A stretch of 64,000 bases of DNA from Verrucomicrobiaceae bacterium (GCA_027489965.1 JAIXZA010000013.1:52751-116750); one strand, 5' to 3'. Counted from the first letter of the stretch, positions 48,905-59,273 are shown. Numbers and translations are program-made. The notes: generated by a model from the sequence alone, not told the origin.

Positions 48905-51900
48905 ATGCGTTACGCATTGTCTCTTTGTTTGCTCGGAATCTTTGTTTCCTCCCTTCATGCGGAGTTCACGACGCTTTGGTCCCTGGGGGTTTGGGATGGT
49001 GATCCAGAGAATGAATATGGAGAATCGACGTGGCCGTATAATGCTGCTCCTGGGAGTGCGACCGCCCTTGATAATGATTTTTACTTCGCAGGCCTTTATC
49101 CTGCACCCATCGGAACGGTTGCCGGCGAGCCTTCGACGAACTTTGAGCCTGCACTGGACGGCAGTAATCTTTCAATGAGGCTTCATTTCAATCTGACGGC
49201 AGCGCAGGCGACAAGCACCGCTCGGATGAGATTGAACATGCACCAAGTTCGGGGTGGCTGGTGGAATCCTTTGATCAACAATTACGCAGAGGGTTATGGC
49301 AGACATCAATTTGAGGTTTTTTGGAACGGAACACTGCTCAAGTCAGCAATTCATACGAAGTCTGATAGCTTGATTGTAGAAGCTAACGCGTCGGCGTTTA
49401 ATCCTGTCGCTGGTGCCAATGTGATTGAGATTCGGCGTGCCCCAACGCCCGCTTCTTCGCCAGATGGCTGGGTGCAGTTTGATGCGTTGTCTCTGGAGTT
49501 AGACCCCATCGCTTTACAAGACATGGATGGAGATGGACTGCCGCGCTGGTGGGAACTTGATCATGCTTTCAGTGATACGGTGGCCAATGCAGCCCAAGAT
49601 GCGGATGCTGACGGTCGCACCAACGCGCAGGAATTCGCGGCGGGGACCTCGCCGATTCGAAAGGATACGGATGCTGATGGTTTAAGCGATGCGGTCGAGT
49701 TCACTCTTGGCACGAATCCGCTCAAAGCAGATACGGATGGCGATTCACTGACAGATGGCGAGGAGACTGTAGCGAATCCACTTTTGGCAGATACCGATGG
49801 TGACGGGGCAGGGGATGCCTGGGAGCTACAGACCGGTTATCTGGTCAATTCAGCAGCTAGCACACCGCCGACTCAAAGTGGTCTGATCGGCATTAACTTT
49901 GCGATGGAACTGAATCCCGACAATACACTGGCGATTCATGAGGTGACGGGGTTGGTGCCACAGCGTTTTTGGAACAACACCTGGCCACTTACTGGCTGGC
50001 GCAGCCAGCAGGGAACACAGGAAGACATTGCGACACCGACGCCGGATGTGATCGTCGATAGCGCAGGCGTAGCCACGCTCATGACGATGAGTTGGAATTT
50101 TCCGGGTAGCACTTGGGCCAATGGGCAGAGCGGGAAATCGACCCAAAAACTGCTGGATGGTTATCTCAATGTGAACTCGGACACGCCAGGTAGTCTCACA
50201 CTGAATAACATCCCCTTTGCCACTTATGATGTGATCATCTATGCCGGCACCAGCTATGATGGTGCGATAGGTTATACAAGGCTGAATGACAATGCGGCCA
50301 CAGACCGCTGGTTCATGAGTGGCAGTACACCGCCACAATCACAGTTGGTGGAGTTGATCAAATCCGATTCAGTCAAGCCCTGGCGTGCCAATGCGATCCG
50401 TTACCGCAATGTCACGGGCACTTCTGTGAACGTGAAGATTGCTCGGACAAGTTGGTATGAGATGGGTATCCATGCGATCCAGATCGTCGATTCCGTGTCG
50501 GATAGCGATTCAGACGGGATGACGGATGCCTTTGAATGGGAACATGGCTTTAAGTCGATGCTGTCAGACGCCACACTTGATGCAGATGGGGATGGATTAA
50601 CCAATGTGGCTGAGATGAGCGCCAAAACAAATCCACGCCATCAAGATACCGATAGCGATGGGCTCAGTGATGGGGTTGAAACCCTGACGAATCCTCTGCT
50701 CGCTGATTCCGATGGAGATGGACTCACCGATGGTGAGGAGGCGGCTGTTTCTCCTGTCGCCACCAATCCAAATGATGCTGACACGGACGATGACGGCATC
50801 GGTGATGCTGAGGAAGTGCGCGGCTGGACGAATCCACATGCTGCTCAATCATTGCTACCTGTAGTGAGCACAAGTCCGCGTACTTTGAATTGGTTAGTAG
50901 AGAATGTGCAGATAGTCTGGGATCATCAGCGCGGTGGAGTCACAGATCAGGAGTATGGCGATCATTCCCTCATGAACTTTCAGGTTGTGAATTCAGCTAG
51001 CGCCAGCAGCGATGCTTTTAATGTCGGAGTCCGAGTCAAATCTGGCCGTGTGACGCATTTCCTTTTTTCAGGTTACGCAGGCGGCTTTAGCCATTCAGAC
51101 AACAACGCTTGGGACATCTGGGAGTCAGACTGGCAGGACTACCCTGTCGATTTAAAAGCTGCCATGGGCTTTAGCGGCCAAGGCGCGGCGGACATCAGTG
51201 ATAGACTGCGTTTTCAAATTCAGGGTAGTAGCACAGGCAGTCGAACGGCCTGGAATTTCACCTTCAGCATCACCAATCAAGATACCAATGCGATTGTGGT
51301 CAGTCGGACATTCACTGACTGTGCTTTAGCGCAAAATGTGCACGATGGTACGGTGGCCTGGCAGGATCGTAGTGATCCACCACGATCGAATCGAATCGAA
51401 ACATGGACTCATGATGGAGTGCGTGTTTACATGAATCCCACACCTTTAGAGACTACGCCAGCCTTTGCTGCCTACAGGGACAGTGACGAGGATGGCATGC
51501 CGGATGTTTGGGAGGATGCCAATGGATTAAATAAGAACAGCGCCATAGACGCAGCTCTTGATGGAGATTCAGACGGCCTGACAAACCTCAAGGAATACTT
51601 GGTAGGAACCTCACCCGCCGATGCCGATAGTGATGATGATGCAGCCAAAGATGGCATTGAACTCGAAAGCAGCAGTGATCCTTTATTAGCTTCTAGCCTA
51701 CCGCCGTTTTACCGTGGGCTGCCTGTGGGAATCAACGGTGAGGATTTGAATGGAAATGGTCTTTCGGATGCCTGGGAACAATGGATCGGCCATTTTGGAT
51801 TAGCCTCTGCAAGCGACGATGATGGTGATGGCATGACCAATAGTGAGGAAGCTGTTGCCGGCACAGACCCTCTCGATTCTAAGTCACGTCTATGGGCTGA

Positions 51901-53884
51901 GCTGAGTAACGGCAGTGGCTCCGTAGAGCTTCGCTGGCCCAGCTTACCTTGGAAACGTCATCAGGTGCAACAAAGCTTCGACTTGGTCTCGTGGTCACTT
52001 GTGGAGGCTGCCCCACTGCTGAGCGGCAATGCCAACCAACAAACTTTTCCGCTCAGCGGAGAAAAACTGTTCTATCGAGTCAGCGTGAGCGATCTGGATA
52101 GTGACAGTGATGGCGTAAGTAATTGGGCAGAAACGCTGGTAACAGGCACAAGTATCAGTTCAGCCAATAGCCATCGCAGTGCGGTGGTCATCGATGTGAA
52201 CGGTGATGGCACAGCAGAAGTCAGCCGCAGTGGTGACTACGCGGCAATGGTGGAACAACTCCAAGGTGCCAAAACGAATGGTGCCGCCTTAGCAGGAATT
52301 TCACGGGCCAATGCCGCGCGGTTCCTCATGCAGGCTGGCTTTGGGCCGACCTTGGAGGACATTCAGCGTGTGCAATCCCTGGGTTACAGCGGATGGATCA
52401 CGGAGCAAATGCAGGTGCCGCTCACAAGGCATTCAGATTACATCCAGGAAATCTATCAAAACATGACGACACAACGCCGCGCTGAAGCTTACAGTCGTGG
52501 CGGTGGTGACAGTGATCCGTTTCTCTTCGGTAACAACATGCAAACAGCTTTTGCCCGTGCAGCGATCCAGGGCAGCGACCAATTGCGGCAGCGTGTGGCC
52601 TTTGCGCTTAGTCAGATCCTCGTGACGTCTCGTCGAGATGCCAATCTGGAGAATCGATGCCTTGGCATGGCAAACTATTATGACCTCTTTGTTCGTCATG
52701 CCTTTGGCAATTACGAAGACCTGTTGATGGACGTAACCATGCACCCTGTCATGGGTCGCTACCTCAGCCATGTAGGCAATCAGAAAGCGGACCCTTCGAT
52801 CAACCGTTATCCTGATGAAAACTACGCCCGTGAGTTGATGCAGCTTTTCACTTTGGGATTGTGGGAATTGCACGCTGATGGATCGCGGGTGCTAGTGACT
52901 GGTCAACCAGTGCCGACTTATTCAAATGCGGAGATCACCCAGCTCGCGAGAGTGATGACGGGCTTTTGGTTTGACGGTGAAGTCTGGGGAAGTGGTGGGT
53001 GGACCGAGCAAGATTACGCATCCCCTATGAGTCTTGTTGCCAACCGACATGACTTTGGAGCCAAGACGCTGCTCGATGGTTTTGTGATCCCTGCTCGCGC
53101 AGCGACAGTGGAGAACGCACAGCGTGATGTGCGGGATGCGATTCATCATCTTTTCGAGCATTCCAATACAGGCATCTTCATCGGAAAGCAGCTCATTCAG
53201 TTCCTCGTGACAGACAATCCCAGCCCCGCTTATGTGCAGCGCATCGGCGCTGTCTTTGCCGACAATGGTAGCGGCTTGCGGGGTGACTTAGGTGCTGTCG
53301 TTCGGGCCATTTTGCTGGATGATGAAGCACGAGCCCCGCTCAGCAGTCAGGCACCAGGTTTTGGCCGACTCAAAGAGCCTGTGATCCGTGCGATGTCGCT
53401 GGCACGTGTTTTTGGCATGAAGCAGGTGCCAGACTTGCTGTGGTGGGACTGGAGTGACTTTTACAATGAAAGCCGACAGTCCCCCACAAACTCACCGAGT
53501 GTCTTCAACTTCTATCGCCCAGATTATCGCGCTCCCGGCGTGCCGACACAGAGCAATCTTGCGACCCCCGTGTTTCAGATCACCGACAGCTACAGCAGCA
53601 TCAGCTTCCCGAATCGTCTCTGGCGCATGTTGGAGGAAGGCTTCAGCTTATGGGAGTCGTATCGCTTTCCGTTGAATATCGCCCGTGAAAGTGAGCTTGC
53701 TGCTACACCAGAGCGTCTCATGGATCATCTCAATCTGCTTTTCTGCGCTGGTCAGATGCAAGCCACCACTCGCAGCCATATCTTGGCAGCTCTCAACCAA
53801 ATCCCAGCCGACCAAACCGCCGCTCGTGTGCGAGTCGCCGCTTATCTTTCCCTGACCTGCCCTGAGGGTGCGGTGATGCGCTAG
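48905..53884 (+). CDS. Giant secreted DUF1800 protein with thrombospondin-3-type repeats
   Basis: A 1659-residue protein with a signal peptide (MRYALSLCLLGIFVSSLHA). The N-terminal part contains carbohydrate-binding-like beta domains separated by four groups of DxDxDGxxD repeats: about 205-300 (DMDGDGLPRWWE and DTDADGLSDAVEF), 530-640 (DSDSDGMTDAFEW), 855-930 (DSDEDGMPDVWED) and 945-985. The C-terminal part, about 1130-1655, is the DUF1800 domain: RFLMQAGFGPTLEDIQ, LRQRVAFALSQILVTSRRD and NYARELMQLFTLGLWELH. DUF1800 genes are regularly paired with DUF1501, which follows 22 bp downstream. The pair is widespread in Gram-negatives, of unproved function, thought to be extracellular. Asp-rich repeats should be calcium-stabilised. 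Confidence 0.9.
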   Translation: MRYALSLCLLGIFVSSLHAEFTTLWSLGVWDGDPENEYGESTWPYNAAPGSATALDNDFYFAGLYPAPIGTVAGEPSTNFEPALDGSNLSMRLHFNLTAAQATSTARMRLNMHQVRGGWWNPLINNYAEGYGRHQFEVFWNGTLLKSAIHTKSDSLIVEANASAFNPVAGANVIEIRRAPTPASSPDGWVQFDALSLELDPIALQDMDGDGLPRWWELDHAFSDTVANAAQDADADGRTNAQEFAAGTSPIRKDTDADGLSDAVEFTLGTNPLKADTDGDSLTDGEETVANPLLADTDGDGAGDAWELQTGYLVNSAASTPPTQSGLIGINFAMELNPDNTLAIHEVTGLVPQRFWNNTWPLTGWRSQQGTQEDIATPTPDVIVDSAGVATLMTMSWNFPGSTWANGQSGKSTQKLLDGYLNVNSDTPGSLTLNNIPFATYDVIIYAGTSYDGAIGYTRLNDNAATDRWFMSGSTPPQSQLVELIKSDSVKPWRANAIRYRNVTGTSVNVKIARTSWYEMGIHAIQIVDSVSDSDSDGMTDAFEWEHGFKSMLSDATLDADGDGLTNVAEMSAKTNPRHQDTDSDGLSDGVETLTNPLLADSDGDGLTDGEEAAVSPVATNPNDADTDDDGIGDAEEVRGWTNPHAAQSLLPVVSTSPRTLNWLVENVQIVWDHQRGGVTDQEYGDHSLMNFQVVNSASASSDAFNVGVRVKSGRVTHFLFSGYAGGFSHSDNNAWDIWESDWQDYPVDLKAAMGFSGQGAADISDRLRFQIQGSSTGSRTAWNFTFSITNQDTNAIVVSRTFTDCALAQNVHDGTVAWQDRSDPPRSNRIETWTHDGVRVYMNPTPLETTPAFAAYRDSDEDGMPDVWEDANGLNKNSAIDAALDGDSDGLTNLKEYLVGTSPADADSDDDAAKDGIELESSSDPLLASSLPPFYRGLPVGINGEDLNGNGLSDAWEQWIGHFGLASASDDDGDGMTNSEEAVAGTDPLDSKSRLWAELSNGSGSVELRWPSLPWKRHQVQQSFDLVSWSLVEAAPLLSGNANQQTFPLSGEKLFYRVSVSDLDSDSDGVSNWAETLVTGTSISSANSHRSAVVIDVNGDGTAEVSRSGDYAAMVEQLQGAKTNGAALAGISRANAARFLMQAGFGPTLEDIQRVQSLGYSGWITEQMQVPLTRHSDYIQEIYQNMTTQRRAEAYSRGGGDSDPFLFGNNMQTAFARAAIQGSDQLRQRVAFALSQILVTSRRDANLENRCLGMANYYDLFVRHAFGNYEDLLMDVTMHPVMGRYLSHVGNQKADPSINRYPDENYARELMQLFTLGLWELHADGSRVLVTGQPVPTYSNAEITQLARVMTGFWFDGEVWGSGGWTEQDYASPMSLVANRHDFGAKTLLDGFVIPARAATVENAQRDVRDAIHHLFEHSNTGIFIGKQLIQFLVTDNPSPAYVQRIGAVFADNGSGLRGDLGAVVRAILLDDEARAPLSSQAPGFGRLKEPVIRAMSLARVFGMKQVPDLLWWDWSDFYNESRQSPTNSPSVFNFYRPDYRAPGVPTQSNLATPVFQITDSYSSISFPNRLWRMLEEGFSLWESYRFPLNIARESELAATPERLMDHLNLLFCAGQMQATTRSHILAALNQIPADQTAARVRVAAYLSLTCPEGAVMR

Positions 53885-53906
53885 AAATTTTCAACATTGT
53901 CTCAAC

Positions 53907-55355
53907 ATGCACATGTCATCCACTACCCGCCGCGAGTTTTTCGGCAAGAGCGCCTGCGCAGCGATGAGCAGCGTGCCGATCATGAACACACTGCTGAATC
54001 TGCAGCTAGCCCAGCGGGCAGCAGGTCAGGGATCACCCTCTGATTACCGGACCGTGGTCTGCCTTTTTCTCAATGGTGGCATGGATTCCTTCAACTGGCT
54101 GGTGCCACGCGATTCGGCTCGACATGCAGTTTACTCGACAACGCGCGGCAATCTGGCGCTGACAACGGGTCAGTTACTGAGTTTAAATCAAGACGGTGGA
54201 GATGGGCAATTGTATGGCCTGCATCCCAGTTGTACGGGGCTGCAAGAGCTCTTTAATGGTCTCGGTGGTGACTTGGCCAAACGTCGCGCTGCGCTGGTAT
54301 CCAATGTAGGAACTCTGATCCAGCCAGTGACAAAGGCACAGTATTTGGCAGAGAGTGCAGCTCTGCCCAGAGCGCTGTATTCGCATAGTGATCAGATCGA
54401 TCAATGGCAGACCTCTGTGCCGCAAGGCATGACGCAGCTCAGCGGTTGGGCAGGACGTGCAGCGGATGTACTGCATGGTTCAGTCAATGATACTAACAGC
54501 ATCGCCATGAACATTTCATTGGCCGGGAACAGCCTCTGGCAGGTCGGCAATGCTACGACTCAGTTTGTCGTCACAGATCGCGGGGCACTCACGTTTACTG
54601 GCAGTGAAATCACAAATCCACAGCATGCGATGAAGCTGAAGAACACCGCGCACCGCAGCATCATCCAGCAAAATTATTCAAACCTCATGCAACAGAGCTA
54701 TGGACAGCTCACCAAGAGCAGTATCGAGCTACAGGAGTTCTTTTTGCAGCAGTACAACAATCACGACGACAGCGCCGTTGCATCACTTTTCCCTTCAGGG
54801 AACTACATCGCACAACAATTCCGTGCGGCAGCCAAGATGATCGCGCTGCGGCCGTCTCTGGGGCTACATCGGCAGACGATTTTTATTGGTTTCGGCGGAT
54901 GGGATCACCACGGCGAACTCCTCAATGCGCAGGCTGGTATGCTCTCAACCATGAGTGCGGCTCTCACCGCTTTTCAGCGTGCCTTGGACCAACTGGGCCT
55001 GCAAAACAGTGTGGTTAGCTACACCGCCTCCGATTTTGGCCGCACCCTACGAAGCAACGGACGCGGTACCGATCATGCCTGGGGTGGAAACGCACTCGTT
55101 ATGGGAGGTCCAGTTCAGGGCGGTCGTATTTATGGCACCTTCCCTGATCAGACTCTCGAAAGTGCAGATGACACCGGTTATGGAGGCCGCATGATCCCAA
55201 CCACAAGTGTGGACTCATTCTTTGCTGAGATGCTCCGCTGGTTTGGCGTTCCCGCAGCTAGCATGAGCGCCGTCTTGCCGAACATCGCCAATTTTTACAA
55301 TGCGAATTCGTCGAGCTTACCCATTGGATTTTTGCGGCCCGGAACCTGGAACTAA
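53907..55355 (+). CDS. DUF1501 protein, partner of the DUF1800 protein
   Basis: A 482-residue exported protein with a twin-arginine-type start (TTRREFFGKSACAAMSS), a common feature of DUF1501 proteins. Recognisable segments are RTVVCLFLNGGMDSFNWLVP, LYGLHPSCTGLQELFN, SHSDQIDQWQTS, and near the end FGRTLRSNGRGTDHAWGGN and YGGRMIPTTSVDSFFAEML. The fold belongs to the alkaline-phosphatase/sulfatase superfamily by family knowledge. It is encoded 22 bp after the DUF1800 gene and 5 bp before the pseudopilin-like gene, so the three form an operon. Confidence 0.93.
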   Translation: MHMSSTTRREFFGKSACAAMSSVPIMNTLLNLQLAQRAAGQGSPSDYRTVVCLFLNGGMDSFNWLVPRDSARHAVYSTTRGNLALTTGQLLSLNQDGGDGQLYGLHPSCTGLQELFNGLGGDLAKRRAALVSNVGTLIQPVTKAQYLAESAALPRALYSHSDQIDQWQTSVPQGMTQLSGWAGRAADVLHGSVNDTNSIAMNISLAGNSLWQVGNATTQFVVTDRGALTFTGSEITNPQHAMKLKNTAHRSIIQQNYSNLMQQSYGQLTKSSIELQEFFLQQYNNHDDSAVASLFPSGNYIAQQFRAAAKMIALRPSLGLHRQTIFIGFGGWDHHGELLNAQAGMLSTMSAALTAFQRALDQLGLQNSVVSYTASDFGRTLRSNGRGTDHAWGGNALVMGGPVQGGRIYGTFPDQTLESADDTGYGGRMIPTTSVDSFFAEMLRWFGVPAASMSAVLPNIANFYNANSSSLPIGFLRPGTWN

Positions 55356-55360
55356 GAGGC

Positions 55361-55933
55361 ATGTCTTTCAGCTCGAAGATGAAACTAAAAGTGGCCGTCG
55401 TGGCAGTATGCCTACTGGCATGGCTTGGCTGGCGAGAGATCGGGAGAAACGGATCGCCATTTTCATCGGACCAGTCCTCCCTTGCATCGACTACGGTGAA
55501 TCCGCTTTTAGAGCACCCAGATCGCAGCACAAAGCAGGTCAGCCTACTACCCGGGCAACAAATCCTGAAAAACTACGCCTACGCCTCCACTCGCCCGCAG
55601 GATGATTTACATGCGATGGCACATGTGTTTTCAAATCTGCGGCTGTTGGTGAAAGGGGACTCACCTTTTCGAATGGGGGCCAATGAAGAATTTGCAGCGG
55701 CGTTGCTGGGTAAGAATTCGGCAAAAGAGGTTTTCTTGGCAATGCCGCATCCTTGTTTCAATGAGCAAGGCCAGCTCATCGACCGCTGGGCCACGCCCTT
55801 GTTTTTTCATGTTCGCGATACCTCAAGGATCGATATCCGCAGCGCCGGTCCCGATCAAAAGATGTGGACACCCGATGATCTGCACCGGCGATATGACGGC
55901 CAGTTTTCATCTGGGGAAACACTACCAGATTAG
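55361..55933 (+). CDS. Pseudopilin-like (GspG C-terminal-type) small protein
   Basis: A 190-residue protein with an N-terminal membrane helix (LKVAVVAVCLLAWLGW). The C-terminal part, QLIDRWATPLFFHVRDTS then IDIRSAGPDQKMWTPDD, is the calcium-binding end seen in type II secretion major pseudopilins (DxWGxPxxxx...SxGPDxxxxTxDD). A classical prepilin cleavage site is not evident, so it may be a signal-anchored protein that reuses the fold. It starts 5 bp after the DUF1501 stop, which suggests it belongs to the same export or surface system. Confidence 0.75.
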   Translation: MSFSSKMKLKVAVVAVCLLAWLGWREIGRNGSPFSSDQSSLASTTVNPLLEHPDRSTKQVSLLPGQQILKNYAYASTRPQDDLHAMAHVFSNLRLLVKGDSPFRMGANEEFAAALLGKNSAKEVFLAMPHPCFNEQGQLIDRWATPLFFHVRDTSRIDIRSAGPDQKMWTPDDLHRRYDGQFSSGETLPD

Positions 55934-55939
55934 CTTGGA

Positions 55940-56170
55940 TTAGCGAAGATGAGTCTTCTGAGCTTGTCTATCATGTGTTGTTAATCGAACTGCCCTTAGT
56001 GCACCAAAAATAGGTGAAGATGATTTCAAGTCCTTGCTCAAGTTGTGCAGGGTTTCGTTGGCACGTTGAATCTGATCATACCATAAGGCATCCGTCCCAT
56101 TTTCGCCAGGGTGCCTCCAGCGCTCCTGGCTGAGTTCAGAGTCGCCGAGGTGATCTGTGAATTTTGGCAA
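55940..56170 (-). CDS. Doubtful small reading frame, 76 aa
   Basis: Fills most of the gap between the pseudopilin-like gene and the lyase-like lipoprotein gene. The translation (MPKFTDHLGDSELSQERW start, basic end) is hydrophilic without repeats or a signal peptide, and no family is recognised. It could be a small orphan gene or a remnant; there is no other gene in 55934-56226. Confidence 0.25.
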   Translation of the reverse strand: MPKFTDHLGDSELSQERWRHPGENGTDALWYDQIQRANETLHNLSKDLKSSSPIFGALRAVRLTTHDRQAQKTHLR

Positions 56171-56226
56171 ACGAGATGTTACCTCAAAGCACTACTTGTC
56201 ATACACTGGGCAGGTTGAAGTCACCC

Positions 56227-56994
56227 ATGCGTATGATTTATACCCGTTTAGTTTTTTTCACGCTGACCTTGATCTTGATAGCTTGTGGGCGGGCTGAGCA
56301 AAAGGCGGGTAGGGAAATGGAGTTGAGCTACTTGAAGGTGCTGATGGGTGAGGAACTGCTGCCATATGCCCATCTTGAATTAGCGGCTTTGGAGAATGTG
56401 ACGATAGAGGGTACTGGCGCGGATCCGTCTCTAGGATTGCATTTGTTTGCTGGACAAAAAAAGCGAAATGGCGGCGTGCGCGCGGAGGTGAGTGTGGACT
56501 TCCCGCATCAGCAGGGAGACACGCTGCGCTACGCCTGGCGGTTCATGCTGCCGGAGGGATCGGTGATGGATAGCCCGAAAAATCGCTGGTGGCTTTTTGG
56601 TCAATGGCATGATCAGCCAGATCTAAAGAAGCACGAGACTTGGGAGGGTTTTCCTTCACACAGTCCGCCAGTTTTACTGGGGCTTGGCTCGTTGGATGGA
56701 GGTCCTGCTTTTAGCTTTGAATACGGGCCAAAGCAGGCAATCAAGAAGGGGCCATTCCCCATTGTCACAGGCGTTTGGCATCAGGTCGTGATGATCATCC
56801 ACTGGTCACAAAAAGACGATGGGCGCACGACCCTGTTCTACGATGATCTGAGTAAGCCTCTGATCACGGCTGAGGGTGCGAACATGCACAATGATTTTCA
56901 GCATTACCTGAAGCTTGGATTGTATCGGCATCCAGACATTCAGACAAACAACTCCATCTTCTTGGATGATCTGAAGATCACGCTGGAGAAGTAG
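56227..56994 (+). CDS. Lipoprotein with polysaccharide-lyase-like (heparin lyase I type) fold
   Basis: A 255-residue protein. The start at 56227 gives MRMIYTRLVFFTLTLILIAC, a lipoprotein signal with lipobox LIAC; a longer frame from 56164 is less likely. The body resembles the jelly-roll of polysaccharide lyase family PF14099: LRYAWRFMLPEG, RWWLFGQWHDQPD, WHQVVMIIHWSQKDDGRTTLF and the final LKLGLYRHPD with SIFLDDLKI. Catalytic residues cannot be checked reliably by eye. It would sit in a membrane facing the periplasm or surface, and could cleave or only bind acidic polysaccharides. Confidence 0.75.
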   Translation: MRMIYTRLVFFTLTLILIACGRAEQKAGREMELSYLKVLMGEELLPYAHLELAALENVTIEGTGADPSLGLHLFAGQKKRNGGVRAEVSVDFPHQQGDTLRYAWRFMLPEGSVMDSPKNRWWLFGQWHDQPDLKKHETWEGFPSHSPPVLLGLGSLDGGPAFSFEYGPKQAIKKGPFPIVTGVWHQVVMIIHWSQKDDGRTTLFYDDLSKPLITAEGANMHNDFQHYLKLGLYRHPDIQTNNSIFLDDLKITLEK

Positions 56995-57025
56995 TGGGCT
57001 GTTGTGGTGGAGCCGTATGTCTAAC

Positions 57026-59140
57026 CTACGCCAAGCCGGCGCGGGTGAGCAGGGCGGCAGGGTCGGGGTCGCGTCCCATGAAGTCGCGGAAGAGTTTGGC
57101 GGGGTCTTCTGAGTTACCTTTGCTGATGACTTTGTCCCGGAACTCACGGCCAACTTTGGGATTGAGGATACCTTCTTTTTGGAAGCGAGTGAAGGCATCG
57201 GCATCCAGCACTTCGGCCCATTTGTAACTGTAATAGCCTGCGGCGTAGCCAACGGGGCTGCTGAAAAGATGACTGAACCGCCGTGCCATGGTGGGGTTCT
57301 CAGTCTTCAATGGCATCAGGCAGTCTTTGAGGATCTCGCGGGAAAGTTCGTCGAGATCTGTGCCTTCATCGGTGGCGTGGTGCATGTGGAGATGCAGGTC
57401 CAGTTTCCCAAAAGCGACCTGACGCATGATGTCGCTGGCGCTGCGGTAGTTTTTGGCGGCGATGACTTTCTTGAAGATTTTGGCAGGGATCGGTTTTCCA
57501 GTCTCGTGATGCAGGGCGAAGAGATCCAGGCTTTCGCGTTCCCAGCAGAAGTTTTCCATGATCTGAGAGGGCAGTTCGACGAAGTCCCAATAGACGTTGA
57601 CGCCGTTCAGTGCGGGAATTTCGACATTGCCGCAAAGCTGATGAAGAAGGTGACCAAACTCATGGAAGACGGTGGTCACTTCATCATGAGTGAGCAGAGC
57701 GGGTCGTCCGTCCACGGGTGGGGTCATGTTCCCGCAAATGAGGCCGAGATGCAGGCGGCGATCGCGGTCGCCACTGGGTGGGGTACCCATTTTGAGGTAA
57801 TTCATCCAGGCTCCACCACGCTTCGAGTCGCGCGGATGCCAGTCGGCGTAAAAGGAGCCGATGTGGACATCTTTTTCATTGTGCACTTCATAGAATTTGA
57901 CCTCGGGATGCCAGACTTCGACAGGGCCTTCCTGGTTCGGCTGGGTGCTGGCTGGGCCGGTTTCGCCTGGAGCGTAAAAGACGGTGCTGCGCGGGGTGAT
58001 TTTGAGATCAAAGACTTTTTCAGCCAGCTGGAACATGCCGCTGAGCACGCGGTCTAGAGGGAAGTAAGGGCGGAGTTCTTCTTCATCAAAATCGTACTCG
58101 GACTTCCTCTGGCGCTCTGCCCAAAAGGCCACTTCCCAGGGCTGTAGGAGATCGGCCACCTGGCCGAGGCTGTCGGCGCGGTATTCCTGAAGCTGGATGG
58201 TCTCTCGCTGAAAGGGAATCTGGATTTTGGCCTGCAGGTTCTCCGTGAATTGCAGGGCGGTTTGACCATTTTTAGCCATGCGCTGCTGGAGCACCTGGTC
58301 GGCAAAGTTCGCTTTGCCCATGAGTTGGGCTTTTTCGTGACGCAGACGGAGGATTTGCCAGATGAGGTCCGTGTTGTCATGATCGCCACCGCGACCGATG
58401 CTGGTGGAACCTTCCCAGACAGCACGGCGTAATTCGACGTCTTCGGCGTATTCCATGACAGGAATCATGGACGGAGCTTTGAGTGAAAAACGATATTGAG
58501 GTGCTTCTTCACTGCCCAGGCCCTTGGCCGCAGCGTCTGCACGAGCAGCCTCGATGGCGGATTGGGGTAGGCCTTTCAGCCGCTCGGGATCGGTGATGAT
58601 GAGCTCCCATTTGTTCGTCGAGTCGAGCACGTTTTCAGAGTACTTCTGCGTGGCCTTGGAGAGGGCGGACTCGATCTCTTCCAAACGTGCCTTTTTGGCC
58701 GGTGGCAGATCAGCTCCAGCCTGGCGGAAGCTTTCCAGCGTCTCTTCTAGAGCGCGCTTGGGGATGGGAGGCAGATTACGGGCCTCGTCGGTCTTGCTGT
58801 AGGTTTCGAGCAAGTCCCAGAGGTGGTCATTGAGCGGGATTTTGGCAAAGAAGGCGCTGACTTTACTCAGCATGGCGTTGTAGGCCTCACGCAGGGCAGG
58901 GGAATTGCACAGGGAGTCGAGGTGCTGGACGAGACCCCAGGACTCATTGAGTTTGCGCGTGGTTTCATCCAGCCCGATGACCACGCTTTCGAAGTTCATC
59001 TTACCGCGATCCTGCTCGATGAGGCGGTTCAGATTGGCCTCTGCTTGTTCAAGAGCGGAGGTGATGTCGGCTTCGATACAGGTGCTATCGAGGCTGGACC
59101 AGCGGATATGAAAATCCTGAGTGAGAAAGGGTTGGGCCAT
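57026..59140 (-). CDS. M3-family zinc oligopeptidase (PrlC/Dcp-like)
   Basis: A 704-residue cytoplasmic metallopeptidase. The zinc-binding HExxH is in TTVFHEFGHLLHQL (about 485-498), with the third ligand Glu in the following helix (ENFCWERESL). GGAWMNYLK and HYHHATDEG-like segments near the end, and RFSHLFSSPVGYAAGYYSYKWA, are typical of oligopeptidase A/Dcp. The start at 59140 (MAQPFLTQDFHIRW) is chosen over an upstream frame of 39 residues without family similarity. It degrades short peptides, including cleaved signal peptides in E. coli. Divergent from the aldolase gene with a 133-bp gap. Confidence 0.93.
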   Translation of the reverse strand: MAQPFLTQDFHIRWSSLDSTCIEADITSALEQAEANLNRLIEQDRGKMNFESVVIGLDETTRKLNESWGLVQHLDSLCNSPALREAYNAMLSKVSAFFAKIPLNDHLWDLLETYSKTDEARNLPPIPKRALEETLESFRQAGADLPPAKKARLEEIESALSKATQKYSENVLDSTNKWELIITDPERLKGLPQSAIEAARADAAAKGLGSEEAPQYRFSLKAPSMIPVMEYAEDVELRRAVWEGSTSIGRGGDHDNTDLIWQILRLRHEKAQLMGKANFADQVLQQRMAKNGQTALQFTENLQAKIQIPFQRETIQLQEYRADSLGQVADLLQPWEVAFWAERQRKSEYDFDEEELRPYFPLDRVLSGMFQLAEKVFDLKITPRSTVFYAPGETGPASTQPNQEGPVEVWHPEVKFYEVHNEKDVHIGSFYADWHPRDSKRGGAWMNYLKMGTPPSGDRDRRLHLGLICGNMTPPVDGRPALLTHDEVTTVFHEFGHLLHQLCGNVEIPALNGVNVYWDFVELPSQIMENFCWERESLDLFALHHETGKPIPAKIFKKVIAAKNYRSASDIMRQVAFGKLDLHLHMHHATDEGTDLDELSREILKDCLMPLKTENPTMARRFSHLFSSPVGYAAGYYSYKWAEVLDADAFTRFQKEGILNPKVGREFRDKVISKGNSEDPAKLFRDFMGRDPDPAALLTRAGLA

Positions 59141-59273
59141 AAATTGGGGGGTGGCGGGGTCGCGATTATCGCCAGCGGTCTCAAGATGGCAAGATGATTG
59201 ATTGTGATGAGGGGGCGAATGAAGGTCCCCCTTTACACTCTGCCGATCTGCCGCCATTCATTGAGTCTTACCT

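Noticed and set aside
57179..58057. 292-codon plus-strand frame
   Set aside because: Antisense to the M3 peptidase, which has a full set of family motifs.
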